DNA from: CAZBWW01 sp964496005
GTDB lineage: Bacteria > Patescibacteriota > WWE3 > UBA101185 > UBA10185
DNA length: 10,882 bases
Assembly (NCBI GenBank): GCA_964496005.1
Contig: CAZBWW010000033.1
Span: forward strand, 1-10,882
Direction: 5' to 3'
Each line of letters begins with the position of its first letter. Positions within the stretch are counted from its first letter, which is position 1. The position numbers and the translations under genes were made by a program. The notes below the pieces were generated by a model. The model did no database searches. It worked only from the letters and a program-made list of their open reading frames with translations, and was not told the origin of the DNA. This document shows positions 1-5,510 of the stretch, piece by piece.

Positions 1-274
1 TGCTTGCAGAGTCAAAAGGTAGGCGATTAAAAGGATAATAGTCGGCTGCGTTGTCTACTAGCCTTATTCTATTCTCGTCAATATCAGCCAAAACCGGTGC
101 GTATCGACCCATATAGCCCAAAATTTCTCCTGTTTCATTTGTACCTAAAATCTCCGCACTTGAAAGACCGGTTAAGCCTTCTAAAGCACTTGCAGTTTGA
201 ATATAAATATGTGGTACTTGCCTTGCTTCAGGTTCTTCGGGTTGGAATTCCGCGTCATTTGATACAACTCCCAT
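1..274 (-). CDS. Unknown protein, N-terminal 91 residues (runs off window)
   Basis: An open frame read on the minus strand starts at the ATG at 274-272 and stays open to the left edge, so the C-terminus is missing. The visible part begins MGVVSNDAEFQPEEPEARQV and continues with no signal peptide, membrane segment or motif that I recognise. It is mildly acidic, with a Pro/Glu-rich first 20 residues and then a mixed, apparently globular stretch (for example VPHIYIQTASALEGL and YMGRYAPVLADIDENR). It lies 33 nt downstream of the DUF1428 gene on the same strand, so the two are probably co-transcribed. No convincing Shine-Dalgarno is visible before the ATG. The plus-strand frame in the same place is a shadow. 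I cannot assign a function. Confidence 0.65.
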   Translation of the reverse strand, partial: MGVVSNDAEFQPEEPEARQVPHIYIQTASALEGLTGLSSAEILGTNETGEILGYMGRYAPVLADIDENRIRLVDNAADYYPFNRLPFDSAS

Positions 275-307
275 ATTTTTTATCTATGTAATAATTTTTG
301 CGCTTTA

Positions 308-688
308 TTAACCCTCAACCTCTACCTGAAATCCGCCATAAGCCATTCGTGTCGGGTCAAACGGCATTTTCATATCTTCATGTTCTTTCATTTGTTCAGT
401 CATTTCAGCCATAACTTTGGCATTAACTTCGTCCCGGTGCTCTTTAGAGTTAAAAATAATAAATGAAAACCAAACCGTTTCATCAGGTTTTGCTCCGGCT
501 ACTTCAGGAAATGCACGTGTTTTCATCTCACCCATTTCATTGGGAGCAAGGGCGTTACCTTGGCATTCAAAATACTGCAGTGCGCCGTGCTTAAGCCATA
601 TATCACGACCTTCTTCCGCCATTTTTTTGTATTCCTCAACTTTATTTTCGGGAACAATCAACAGAAACCCGTCAACATATTTTGCCAT
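308..688 (-). CDS. DUF1428 (YbaA-like) family protein
   Basis: A complete 126-residue protein of the DUF1428 family, whose best-known member is E. coli YbaA. Members are small cytosolic proteins with a ferredoxin-like, dimeric alpha/beta-barrel type fold; the biochemical role is not established. Family hallmarks seen here are the opening YVDGFLLIVPENK, the central HGALQYFECQGN, a DETVWFSFIIFNSKEHRD strand and helix, and the closing MPFDPTRMAYGGFQ. The length is close to the usual 115-125 residues. The start is supported by GGAG (complement of 696-699) seven nucleotides upstream of the ATG, and by a promoter at 719-747. It is transcribed divergently from the DUF5678/retropepsin pair. The overlapping plus-strand frame at 417-728 is a shadow. 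Confidence 0.88.
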   Translation of the reverse strand: MAKYVDGFLLIVPENKVEEYKKMAEEGRDIWLKHGALQYFECQGNALAPNEMGEMKTRAFPEVAGAKPDETVWFSFIIFNSKEHRDEVNAKVMAEMTEQMKEHEDMKMPFDPTRMAYGGFQVEVEG

Positions 689-718
689 AACAGTTCTCCA
701 AATTTTTAGACTAAGATT

Positions 719-747
719 AGTTTACTAGTCAACAAGATATGTGGCAA
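719..747 (-). promoter_or_regulatory. Promoter of the DUF1428 gene with a dyad over the -10/start region
   Basis: On the minus strand a -35 of TTGCCA (742-747, 5 of 6 to consensus) and a -10 of TAAACT (719-724, 4 of 6) are separated by 17 nt. This predicts a transcript starting near 712, with a leader of about 24 nt that carries the GGAG ribosome binding site. A GACTA/TAGTC inverted repeat (709-713 and 726-730) brackets the -10 and could be an operator. This is inferred from sequence alone. Confidence 0.45.
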
Positions 748-774
748 TGTCTATCATTACTAGAGTTAAGTGGT

Positions 775-803
775 TTGATGTTTATTTTGTCGTTTGCTAA
801 TAT
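775..803 (+). promoter_or_regulatory. Promoter of the DUF5678/retropepsin pair (leaderless type)
   Basis: A -35 of TTGATG (775-780), a 17-nt spacer and an extended -10 of TGcTAATAT (795-803) are visible. The -10 ends 6 nt before the ATG at 810, so the predicted transcription start coincides with the start codon. There is no Shine-Dalgarno upstream, which fits a leaderless mRNA. Confidence 0.6.
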
Positions 804-809
804 TCATAT

Positions 810-1013
810 ATGAAGATTTCCAAAAAAGAAGCTAACTACATAAATGTATTAAATGAAAATGAAAATAAGTGGATTGCTACTTCGGAAAATAGAGATATTC
901 TATATTTTTCCGACGACTCTTTGCATAATCTGCTAAAAAAGCTAAAAAAAGCCGGTATTGAAGATTACGTATTAACAAAAGTAAAGCCTATAGGTTTTTC
1001 CTACATCTCGTGA
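810..1013 (+). CDS. Small DUF5678-like protein
   Basis: A 67-residue soluble protein with no signal peptide or membrane segment. The pattern resembles the DUF5678 family: a short helix, then a core with KWIATSENRDILYFSDDS (about residues 21-38), then a Lys-rich helix and a closing strand VLTKVKP. DUF5678 proteins of about 60-80 residues are found mainly in archaea and uncultured bacteria, and their function is unknown. The ATG at 810 sits 6 nt after an extended -10, so the start is well fixed although there is no ribosome binding site. The stop codon TGA (1011-1013) overlaps the GTG start of the next gene by 4 nt. The two are therefore one transcript and probably translationally coupled. The family assignment rests on sequence pattern only. 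Confidence 0.65.
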   Translation: MKISKKEANYINVLNENENKWIATSENRDILYFSDDSLHNLLKKLKKAGIEDYVLTKVKPIGFSYIS

Positions 1014-1441
1014 GCTCAATAATAGTAGACTTTAGACTGGATAGGTTTAGAAATAAACAAGGGAGGGATGTAGTTGTTTACGTTCCCATAATTGATCTAG
1101 TTTTACATTCTACACACATGTATACATCTAAAATTAGCTGTTATTTGGATACTGGAGCACACTATAATATCTTTCCTTCCGAGATTGCAACAAGTTTTTT
1201 TGGTAAGTCGGAGAAAAGTTTACGTAGGGGTATCGAACTTCCCATTTTAGGCATAGGTGGTTATACAACGACGGCATACGGCTTTAATGTTGAAATTATT
1301 CACCCTTACTTCAAATTTACAGACGAGATATACTTTTTAGATAATCAGTCATTTCCCCTTTTAGGTAGAAAAGGCTTTATGGATCATTTCGACAAGATTA
1401 TATTTAATGAAAAAGAAAGAAAATTAGAACTTGTTATATAG
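1010..1441 (+). CDS. Retropepsin-like single-domain aspartic protease
   Basis: A 143-residue protein with the hallmarks of clan AA (retropepsin-like) aspartic proteases. The catalytic motif is YLDTGAHYNIFP with Asp47 in DTGA. A Gly-rich flap-like strand, LPILGIGGYTTTAYG, spans residues 77-91. The second hydrophobic-hydrophobic-Gly motif, PLLGRKGFMDHF, spans residues 116-127. One catalytic Asp per chain means the active enzyme would be a homodimer, as in retroviral proteases. There is no signal peptide, so it should be cytosolic. Start choice: GTG at 1010, overlapping the upstream TGA by 4 nt, with no Shine-Dalgarno, as expected for coupled translation. The substrate is unknown; the small partner encoded upstream is an obvious candidate ligand or regulator (inference). 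It converges with the Nudix genes. Confidence 0.82.
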   Translation: MSSIIVDFRLDRFRNKQGRDVVVYVPIIDLVLHSTHMYTSKISCYLDTGAHYNIFPSEIATSFFGKSEKSLRRGIELPILGIGGYTTTAYGFNVEIIHPYFKFTDEIYFLDNQSFPLLGRKGFMDHFDKIIFNEKERKLELVI

Positions 1442-1531
1442 GAAGGTCGTCGAATATTATTTATCATTCCAATTTAATAAAAGCCCTGCATCGTATAGTA
1501 TTTGTCGCTTTTTATAAACTGAGATTTATGT

Positions 1532-1556
1532 AATTTTCTGACATCAGACGAAAATT
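1532..1556. terminator. Weak hairpin between convergent genes
   Basis: The arms AATTTTC (1532-1538) and GAAAATT (1550-1556) form a 7-bp stem, with possible inner pairing of TCTG and CAGA. The hairpin covers the stop codon of the Nudix gene at 1555 and lies between two convergent genes, so it could end transcription from either side. Neither strand shows a good uninterrupted T-run directly after the stem, so this is a weak call. The rest of 1442-1554 shows only a long-loop AAAAGC/GCTTTT pairing. Confidence 0.25.
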
Positions 1557-2079
1557 AAATATGTATAGTTTTTTGAGCTAAATATAGCGCTGAGATAATT
1601 CTTGCATCGGCTATTTTTCCACTAACTATCAATTTCCCGAAATCTTTAAATGGATAAGGAACAACTTCTAATTCCTCGTCCTCATCTCCAGCCAATTTAC
1701 TTTTTTGCAAATCCATAGCTAAATAGATACTTATTTTTTGAGTAAGATAGCCGGGCGATACAGTTACCACACCAATTTTCTTTAATTTTGTTGCTTTATA
1801 CCCAATTTCTTCTTGTAACTCTTTGTTTGCTGTCTGAAGCTCATCGTGACCATCATCAATCTGACCTTTGGGTAAAGATAGTGTATAAGCATTTATACCG
1901 GCAAAATACTCACGTACTAATATTACTTTTTTGTCTTTGGTAATGGGAACTAATATAACTCCATCTCGCTTTTCTACTATCTGGTAGGTTACTTCCCCGC
2001 CAGGTGTAGTAAGCTTGACATCTTTTATAGTAAATACTTTGGATTTGAATACTTGCTGTTCAGCTATTTTTTTAATCAT
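1555..2079 (-). CDS. Nudix hydrolase, NudE / ADP-sugar pyrophosphatase-like
   Basis: A 174-residue Nudix hydrolase resembling E. coli NudE, which cleaves ADP-linked compounds such as ADP-ribose and NADH to AMP plus a second phosphate product. The N-terminal beta domain (TIKDVKLTTPGGEVTYQIVE) is followed by the Nudix box at residues 72-94, LPKGQIDDG...KELQEEIGY. The metal-binding and catalytic Glu87, Glu90 and Glu91 are present. The conserved first Glu of the box is His78 and the conserved Arg is Lys86, both unusual. A SPGYLTQKISIYLA segment and DEDEELEVVPYPF match the NudE type better than MutT. It lies 37 nt downstream of a second Nudix gene, probably in one transcript. The ATG at 2079 has no clear Shine-Dalgarno; a small ACCG-TAG-CGGT hairpin lies just upstream. 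The exact substrate cannot be read from sequence. Confidence 0.85.
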   Translation of the reverse strand: MIKKIAEQQVFKSKVFTIKDVKLTTPGGEVTYQIVEKRDGVILVPITKDKKVILVREYFAGINAYTLSLPKGQIDDGHDELQTANKELQEEIGYKATKLKKIGVVTVSPGYLTQKISIYLAMDLQKSKLAGDEDEELEVVPYPFKDFGKLIVSGKIADARIISALYLAQKTIHI

Positions 2080-2116
2080 TTTTTGGACACCGCTACGGTT
2101 CGGAAATTAATTGTAA

Positions 2117-2545
2117 TCATAATAGTTTAATAGCTTTCATAAATATGTTTTTTTCGTCCTCAAACGGTAGAAGTTTAATTATTTCTTCTTTTGAAAACCA
2201 TCCGTGTTCCACAATCTTATCCCAAGAGCTTAAAAGCTCGTTTCCTGATAATTTTATCAAATAGAAATGAGTTTCCCCTTTTTTCCCTTCTCGTTCAATT
2301 TTTTTTGAGTCATAAATAAATTTATTTACTAATTCTGTATCAATTAAAGTACCTTTGTTAACAGCTAACCCAATTTCTTCTTTTAGTTCTCTAATTAGAG
2401 TGTCATCGAGAGTTGTATCTCTATTTTCATGTACGCCACCCGGGAAAGTCCAAAAGCCCTTTTCATGTTTTAATAAAAGAAATTTGTATTCGTCGTTCTC
2501 GATTTTGTATATGATTGCTAAGGCGCCGTAAATTACTTTGCTCAT
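2117..2545 (-). CDS. Nudix hydrolase (MutT-like, second of a tandem pair)
   Basis: A 142-residue Nudix-domain protein. A conserved strand (VIYGALAIIYKI) leads to GFWTFPGGVHEN and a Nudix box at residues 37-60 ending in RELKEEIGL, with Arg52, Glu53, Glu56 and Glu57 all present. The box is 24 residues instead of 23 and lacks the usual Glu six positions after the Gly. Such proteins hydrolyse nucleoside diphosphates linked to another group; the FPGG element and small size suggest a (d)NTP, dinucleotide or similar substrate, but none can be named. The C-terminal VEHGWFSKEEIIKLLPFEDE is the usual Nudix tail. The ATG lies only 10 nt after the tRNA-Gly CCA end, with no room for its own promoter or ribosome binding site. 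The mRNA probably comes from tRNA read-through and processing. Confidence 0.87.
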   Translation of the reverse strand: MSKVIYGALAIIYKIENDEYKFLLLKHEKGFWTFPGGVHENRDTTLDDTLIRELKEEIGLAVNKGTLIDTELVNKFIYDSKKIEREGKKGETHFYLIKLSGNELLSSWDKIVEHGWFSKEEIIKLLPFEDEKNIFMKAIKLL

Positions 2546-2555
2546 GTTTTAATTC

Positions 2556-2629
2556 TGGAGCGGGATACGGGATTCGAACCCGTGTCTTCACCTTGGAAGG
2601 GTGGTGTTGAGCCACTCAACTAATCCCGC
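2556..2629 (-). tRNA. tRNA-Gly (anticodon TCC), CCA encoded
   Basis: Read on the minus strand, the 7-bp acceptor stem GCGGGAT/ATCCCGC is perfect. It is followed by a GTTG/CAAC D stem, an anticodon arm with loop CTTCCAA (anticodon TCC at 2597-2595), a short 4-nt variable loop, and a T arm ACGGG-TTCGAAT-CCCGT. The discriminator base is U and CCA (2558-2556) is genome-encoded; U73 is the normal bacterial glycine identity base. The anticodon stem closes with a C-A mismatch at its outermost pair. The 79 nt upstream contain TTGATA (2662-2667) and TAAACC (2637-2642) at a 19-nt spacing, a weak promoter candidate. The Nudix gene follows 10 nt after the CCA. Confidence 0.95.
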
Positions 2630-2708
2630 ATGTATCGGTTTACGAACAATGCACTATCCCTTATCAAATCCACTTACCACGGCCACCGCGTACGCCCAAT
2701 TCTACCAG

Positions 2709-3164
2709 TTACTTAATGTTTTTCAACAACTGTTCTCTGCGTTTTTTATACTCTTTGTCGCTTATAGCACCTTTTGTATGCAATTCTTTTAGGCGCTGAA
2801 TACTTTTTTCCACATTTGTAATTTGTTGTTTTTCTTGCTGGTCGTTCGCGTGATGATCGCGGTTATGTACCTGATTTATTTTTTGGTCCATAATTTTTTT
2901 TGCTCTTTTCGCGGGTTTGTTCCAAATTCCTTTAATTTCAATGTCTTCAGTACCGGGATTAATTATTTCTAACTTTGCGAACCAGATGCCTTTGTGCAAG
3001 TTAACCTGTACAATATGCGTATAAGTTGTTGTAATTTCGTCAATCCAAAATACCCTTCTCCGTTTTCTGTATAAAATAATATCGTCATAAATGTACAAGT
3101 AAGGTCTAAACATCGAGTGGTTAACATATTTATTTCCTTTTAACGTCATAAGTAATTGTGCCAT
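2709..3164 (-). CDS. PH-like / SHOCT domain protein
   Basis: A 151-residue soluble protein in two parts. Residues 1 to about 85 are beta-rich with alternating aromatic and basic residues (for example MFRPYLYIYDDIILYRKRRR, then FWIDEITTTYTHIVQVNL), resembling bacterial PH-like domains. Residues about 85-116 form a charged linker rich in Lys, His, Asp and Gln. Residues about 117-151 (SIQRLKELHTKGAISDKEY and on) match the SHOCT short C-terminal helical hairpin, which is thought to mediate oligomerisation. There is no membrane segment. The ATG at 3164 lies 8 nt after a perfect extended -10, which fixes the start and predicts a leaderless mRNA. It is divergent from trxB. The cellular role is unknown; the PH-like call is less sure than SHOCT. 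Confidence 0.7.
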   Translation of the reverse strand: MAQLLMTLKGNKYVNHSMFRPYLYIYDDIILYRKRRRVFWIDEITTTYTHIVQVNLHKGIWFAKLEIINPGTEDIEIKGIWNKPAKRAKKIMDQKINQVHNRDHHANDQQEKQQITNVEKSIQRLKELHTKGAISDKEYKKRREQLLKNIK

Positions 3165-3172
3165 TTAGCTAA

Positions 3173-3181
3173 ATTATAGCA
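3173..3181 (-). promoter_or_regulatory. Extended -10 of the PH/SHOCT gene (leaderless type)
   Basis: On the minus strand TGcTATAAT is a perfect extended -10. It ends 8 nt before the ATG at 3164, so transcription should start at or just before the start codon. No good -35 is visible, as is usual for extended -10 promoters. It lies back to back with the trxB promoter. Confidence 0.65.
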
Positions 3182-3227
3182 ATTTTAGGAGGCAGGTTAC
3201 TTAAAACTTCAGTTAATTAAAATTGTC

Positions 3228-3236
3228 TGTTAAAAT
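3228..3236 (+). promoter_or_regulatory. Extended -10 of trxB (leaderless type)
   Basis: TGtTAAAAT ends 7 nt before the ATG at 3244, predicting a transcript that begins at the start codon. The promoter also argues against the upstream in-frame TTG at 3223, which would lie before the transcription start. An AGGAGG at 3187-3192 is too far from any start codon to serve as a ribosome binding site. Confidence 0.55.
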
Positions 3237-3243
3237 TTACAGT

Positions 3244-4239
3244 ATGACTACCGAAATTACTAAAAAAAATAATATAGATAACAATCACAATAAAGTGGCG
3301 TATGAGGTGTTGATTTTAGGTGGTGGTCCTGCGGGTTTAACGGCTGCTATTTATACAGCGCGGGCAGAAATTGATACTTTGGTGATTGCCGGTAGTCCTC
3401 CGGGCGGACAGTTAATGTTAACAACAGATGTCGAAAACTTTCCCGGGTTTAAAAATGGGATTTTAGGGCCGGAATTAATTACAAACATGCGTGCACAGGT
3501 GGAAAGGTTTGGAGCGGATTTAGTTGTTGATAATGTTGTTGGCATTTCCGAGTGCTCAGATGATTCAGCCGATTATAAATTTTGTGTGCGCACAGAATCT
3601 GGTGCAGAATATTTTGGAAAAGCAGTTATCGTGGCAACAGGTGCGTCAGCTAAATGGCTTAATTTAGAGAGTGAACAACGGTTGCGCGGTAAGGGTGTAT
3701 CTGCGTGCGCTACGTGCGACGGCTTCTTTTTTAAGGATAAAGTTGTAGCTGTGGTTGGTGGAGGTGATGCCGCAATGGAAGAAGCTACTTATTTAACAAA
3801 ATTTGCACGGAAAGTGTTTGTACTGGTGCGCGGCGCTGAGGGTGCGATGAAAGCAAGTAAGATAATGCAGACACGGGCAAAGAATAATCCGAAAATTGAG
3901 TTTATGTTTAATATTGAGGTTAAGGAAGTTCTTGGCGAGAATGTTGTTAGGGGATTGAAGCTGTTAAATAACAAAACCGGCGAAGAGCAAACTTTGGCTG
4001 TAGATGGATTATTTGTCGCAATCGGGCACCAGCCTAACACCGGTTTTTTGGAAGGGCTTGTTGAGTTAGATGAGTTAGGGTACGCGCGAGCTAAAGATAA
4101 TATTTGGTCCAATGTGGAGGGGTTGTTTATTGCGGGTGATGTGTACGACCGTCGATATAGGCAGGCTATTACTGCAGCCGGTTATGGGTGTATGGCAGCG
4201 TTGGATGTTGAGCGGTATCTTGCGCATTTGGGTGAGTAA
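3244..4239 (+). CDS. trxB: Thioredoxin reductase (altered NADPH-phosphate motif)
   Basis: A 331-residue FAD-dependent disulfide reductase of the low-molecular-weight thioredoxin reductase family, which passes electrons from a pyridine nucleotide through FAD and a CxxC pair to thioredoxin in the cytosol. Visible elements in order are FAD-binding GGGPAG (26-31), PGGQLMLTTDVENFPGF, the redox-active ACATCDG (Cys155, Cys158), nucleotide-binding GGGDAAMEEA (172-181), and the C-terminal FAD motif FIAGDVYDRRYRQAITAAGYG. The segment that normally reads HRRxxxR and grips the 2'-phosphate of NADPH is replaced by VRGAEGAMKA (195-204). NADH or another donor is therefore possible. I chose the ATG at 3244, 7 nt after an extended -10, over the upstream in-frame TTG at 3223. 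The N-terminal 15-20 residues are Lys/Asn-rich and longer than usual. No thioredoxin gene is in the window. Confidence 0.93.
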   Translation: MTTEITKKNNIDNNHNKVAYEVLILGGGPAGLTAAIYTARAEIDTLVIAGSPPGGQLMLTTDVENFPGFKNGILGPELITNMRAQVERFGADLVVDNVVGISECSDDSADYKFCVRTESGAEYFGKAVIVATGASAKWLNLESEQRLRGKGVSACATCDGFFFKDKVVAVVGGGDAAMEEATYLTKFARKVFVLVRGAEGAMKASKIMQTRAKNNPKIEFMFNIEVKEVLGENVVRGLKLLNNKTGEEQTLAVDGLFVAIGHQPNTGFLEGLVELDELGYARAKDNIWSNVEGLFIAGDVYDRRYRQAITAAGYGCMAALDVERYLAHLGE

Positions 4240-4309
4240 TACTTTTGTACAAATTTGCTAATTTTTACATATTCTTATTTTGTAGATACTTGTATTTATA
4301 AAATTAAAT

Positions 4310-4355
4310 CAAAAAAATAGGTCAATGTTCTTCACTGTGGAAGTAATTGACCTAT
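4310..4355 (-). terminator. Intrinsic terminator of the Cys-rich gene
   Basis: The perfect 10-bp arms ATAGGTCAAT (4317-4326) and ATTGACCTAT (4346-4355) are joined by a 19-nt loop, which can itself pair CTTC with GAAG. On the minus strand the stem is followed by a run of T (complement of 4311-4317), and it begins one base after the stop codon at 4357. On the plus strand no T-run follows, so it works for the minus-strand gene. trxB, which converges on it, would not get a classical terminator here. Confidence 0.85.
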
Positions 4356-4356
4356 C

Positions 4357-4581
4357 TTATCGCATGACGACTGCGATGTCGGCATAGTAAAAACACTTCT
4401 TTCTAGTATTGCCGCAGTGATGTGAGCCTTCTCTGCAACCCGTACACACGCAGTTACACCCACATTTTGCCTCAACTTGCGGCAGTACTTCATCATAAGC
4501 AACTCCGGGGCCACCACAGTATCTGCTATGGTTTGGGCCTTCAACCTTTCCACAATTCGGACAAACCACTTGCTTAGCCAT
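4357..4581 (-). CDS. Cysteine-rich, metallothionein-like small protein
   Basis: A 74-residue protein with 10 cysteines and 3 histidines. The N-terminus has a zinc-ribbon-like CPNCG (Cys7, Cys10) followed by HSRYCGG (His18, Cys22). The middle is dense in metal ligands, KCGCNCVCTGCREGSHHCG (Cys40, 42, 44, 46, 49, His54, His55, Cys56), much like bacterial metallothioneins, with a last Cys63. It probably binds zinc or other soft metals in the cytosol; no catalytic motif is seen. The gene is well supported: AGGAGGT (4587-4593) five nt before the ATG, a promoter at 4636-4665 with a dyad, and an intrinsic terminator abutting the stop. The overlapping minus frame (4332-4553) lacks these and is a shadow. 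It is not obviously a standard SmtA/BmtA, and a structural zinc-finger role is an alternative. Confidence 0.8.
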   Translation of the reverse strand: MAKQVVCPNCGKVEGPNHSRYCGGPGVAYDEVLPQVEAKCGCNCVCTGCREGSHHCGNTRKKCFYYADIAVVMR

Positions 4582-4635
4582 TTTCTACCTCCTTTATTGG
4601 CTAGTTTTCTTTCCTTACCCCAAAAATACCATTAA

Positions 4636-4669
4636 CTTATAGTATTTGCAACTATTATCTGTAAATACT
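4636..4669 (-). promoter_or_regulatory. Promoter and operator-like dyad of the Cys-rich gene
   Basis: On the minus strand -35 TTTACA (4660-4665, 5 of 6) and -10 TATAAG (4636-4641) are 18 nt apart. This predicts a start near 4629 and a leader of about 48 nt. The inverted repeat AGTATTTGCA (4641-4650) / TGTAAATACT (4660-4669) has one mismatch and a 9-nt centre, and exactly covers the -35, the spacer and the edge of the -10. This is the usual place for a repressor operator; the protein that would bind it is unknown. Confidence 0.55.
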
Positions 4670-4797
4670 GCAACCCCGCCAAAAAACGCGTATTACCTCA
4701 ATATATATTAGGGGTAAACATAAAAGTCACAGAAAATAAAAAACCAAAATTATAAAGAAAAAAACAAAAAAAATCTAAAATTCCTACCCTACCGTTT

Positions 4798-5397
4798 CTA
4801 ACTCGCCAAATTGGACTCAACCTGTTCCCAATCGACAACGTGCCAAAACGCGTCAATGTAATCAGCACGGCGATTTTGGTAATTAAGATAATAAGCGTGT
4901 TCCCACACATCTAAGCCTAAAATCGGCTTTAGCCCTTCCAACAACGGACTGTCTTGGTTTGCAGTAGACGTTATAGTCATTTTTTGCCCATCATATACAA
5001 CCCATGCCCACCCGCTGCCAAACCTTCCCAGTGCCGCTTTAGTAAATTCGGCAGTAAGTTTGTCGAATGATTCTAAATCTGTTTCAATTTTTGCCATGAG
5101 TTCAGCAGAGGGTTTTGTTTTCGCAGGTGTAAGTATTTCCCAAAAAAAGTTATGGTTTAAATAACCCCCCGCATTATTTCTGACAATTGTCTTTATATCT
5201 TCAGGGACCGAATCCAGATCGGCTAAAAGTTTTTCAGCGGTCGTATTTTTTAGGTTGTCGTATTTCACAAGCGCTTTATTCAAATTATCTATATACGCTT
5301 GGTGATGCTTTGTGTAGTGAATTTCCATTGTCCGTGCATCAATATAAGGTTCAAGTGCAGTGTAATCAAATTTTAGTTTTGGGAGTATAAATGGCAT
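4798..5397 (-). CDS. sodA: Superoxide dismutase, Mn-type (Fe/Mn family)
   Basis: A 199-residue Fe/Mn superoxide dismutase, which converts superoxide to oxygen and hydrogen peroxide in the cytosol. The four metal ligands are His27 (EIHYTKHHQAY), His82 (GGYLNHNFFW), Asp163 and His167 (DVWEHAYYLNYQNRR). Gly77 in the NAGGYLNH segment and Gln148 in STANQDSPL are the positions that separate Mn enzymes from Fe enzymes, and both point to manganese. Length is normal for the family. I start at the ATG at 5397, where homologous proteins begin, not at the upstream in-frame TTG at 5424. No hairpin terminator is visible after the stop; instead a T-rich tract (complement of about 4735-4786) follows. It is divergent from the membrane glycosyltransferase gene. 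Confidence 0.95.
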   Translation of the reverse strand: MPFILPKLKFDYTALEPYIDARTMEIHYTKHHQAYIDNLNKALVKYDNLKNTTAEKLLADLDSVPEDIKTIVRNNAGGYLNHNFFWEILTPAKTKPSAELMAKIETDLESFDKLTAEFTKAALGRFGSGWAWVVYDGQKMTITSTANQDSPLLEGLKPILGLDVWEHAYYLNYQNRRADYIDAFWHVVDWEQVESNLAS

Positions 5398-5411
5398 TTT
5401 TAACTTTCTTA

Positions 5412-5440
5412 ATTTTGTAAACAAGATCTGTTATTAACAA
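5412..5440 (-). promoter_or_regulatory. Candidate sodA promoter
   Basis: On the minus strand TTGTTA (5435-5440) and CAAAAT (5412-5417) are 17 nt apart, each 4 of 6 to consensus. The predicted start is about 8 nt before the ATG, so the leader would be very short. Only a weak AAGAAAG lies in the ribosome-binding position. Confidence 0.35.
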
Positions 5441-5510
5441 TCTCAAATCTGTGTATAAATAGTATCATCATATGTAATTTTTTCAACCTAAATTAGTACT
5501 AAGTTCGTAG

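Noticed and set aside
97..291. Plus-strand frame of 64 residues at the left edge
   Set aside because: It overlaps the minus-strand open frame that starts at 274, has no ribosome binding site or promoter, and its protein shows no recognisable pattern.
2556..2629. Possible recoding tRNA (UGA read as glycine) as in Gracilibacteria
   Set aside because: The anticodon is TCC, an ordinary glycine anticodon, and TGA ends genes in this window.
3223..3243. TTG at 3223 as the trxB start
   Set aside because: It lies upstream of and within the extended -10, adds a non-conserved extension, and has no ribosome binding site at the right distance.
4332..4553. Second minus-strand frame of 73 residues over the Cys-rich gene
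   Set aside because: It runs through the terminator stem, lacks a ribosome binding site, and is out of frame with the gene that has AGGAGGT and a promoter.
4693..4717. Hairpin TTACCTC / GGGGTAA between sodA and the Cys-rich gene as a sodA terminator
   Set aside because: It pairs fully only on the plus strand (through a G-T pair); on the minus strand, where sodA is read, it has a mismatch and sits far from the stop codon.
4735..4786. A-rich tract (T-rich on the minus strand) as an origin or special element
   Set aside because: It has no repeated boxes or dyads and is most simply the downstream region of sodA.
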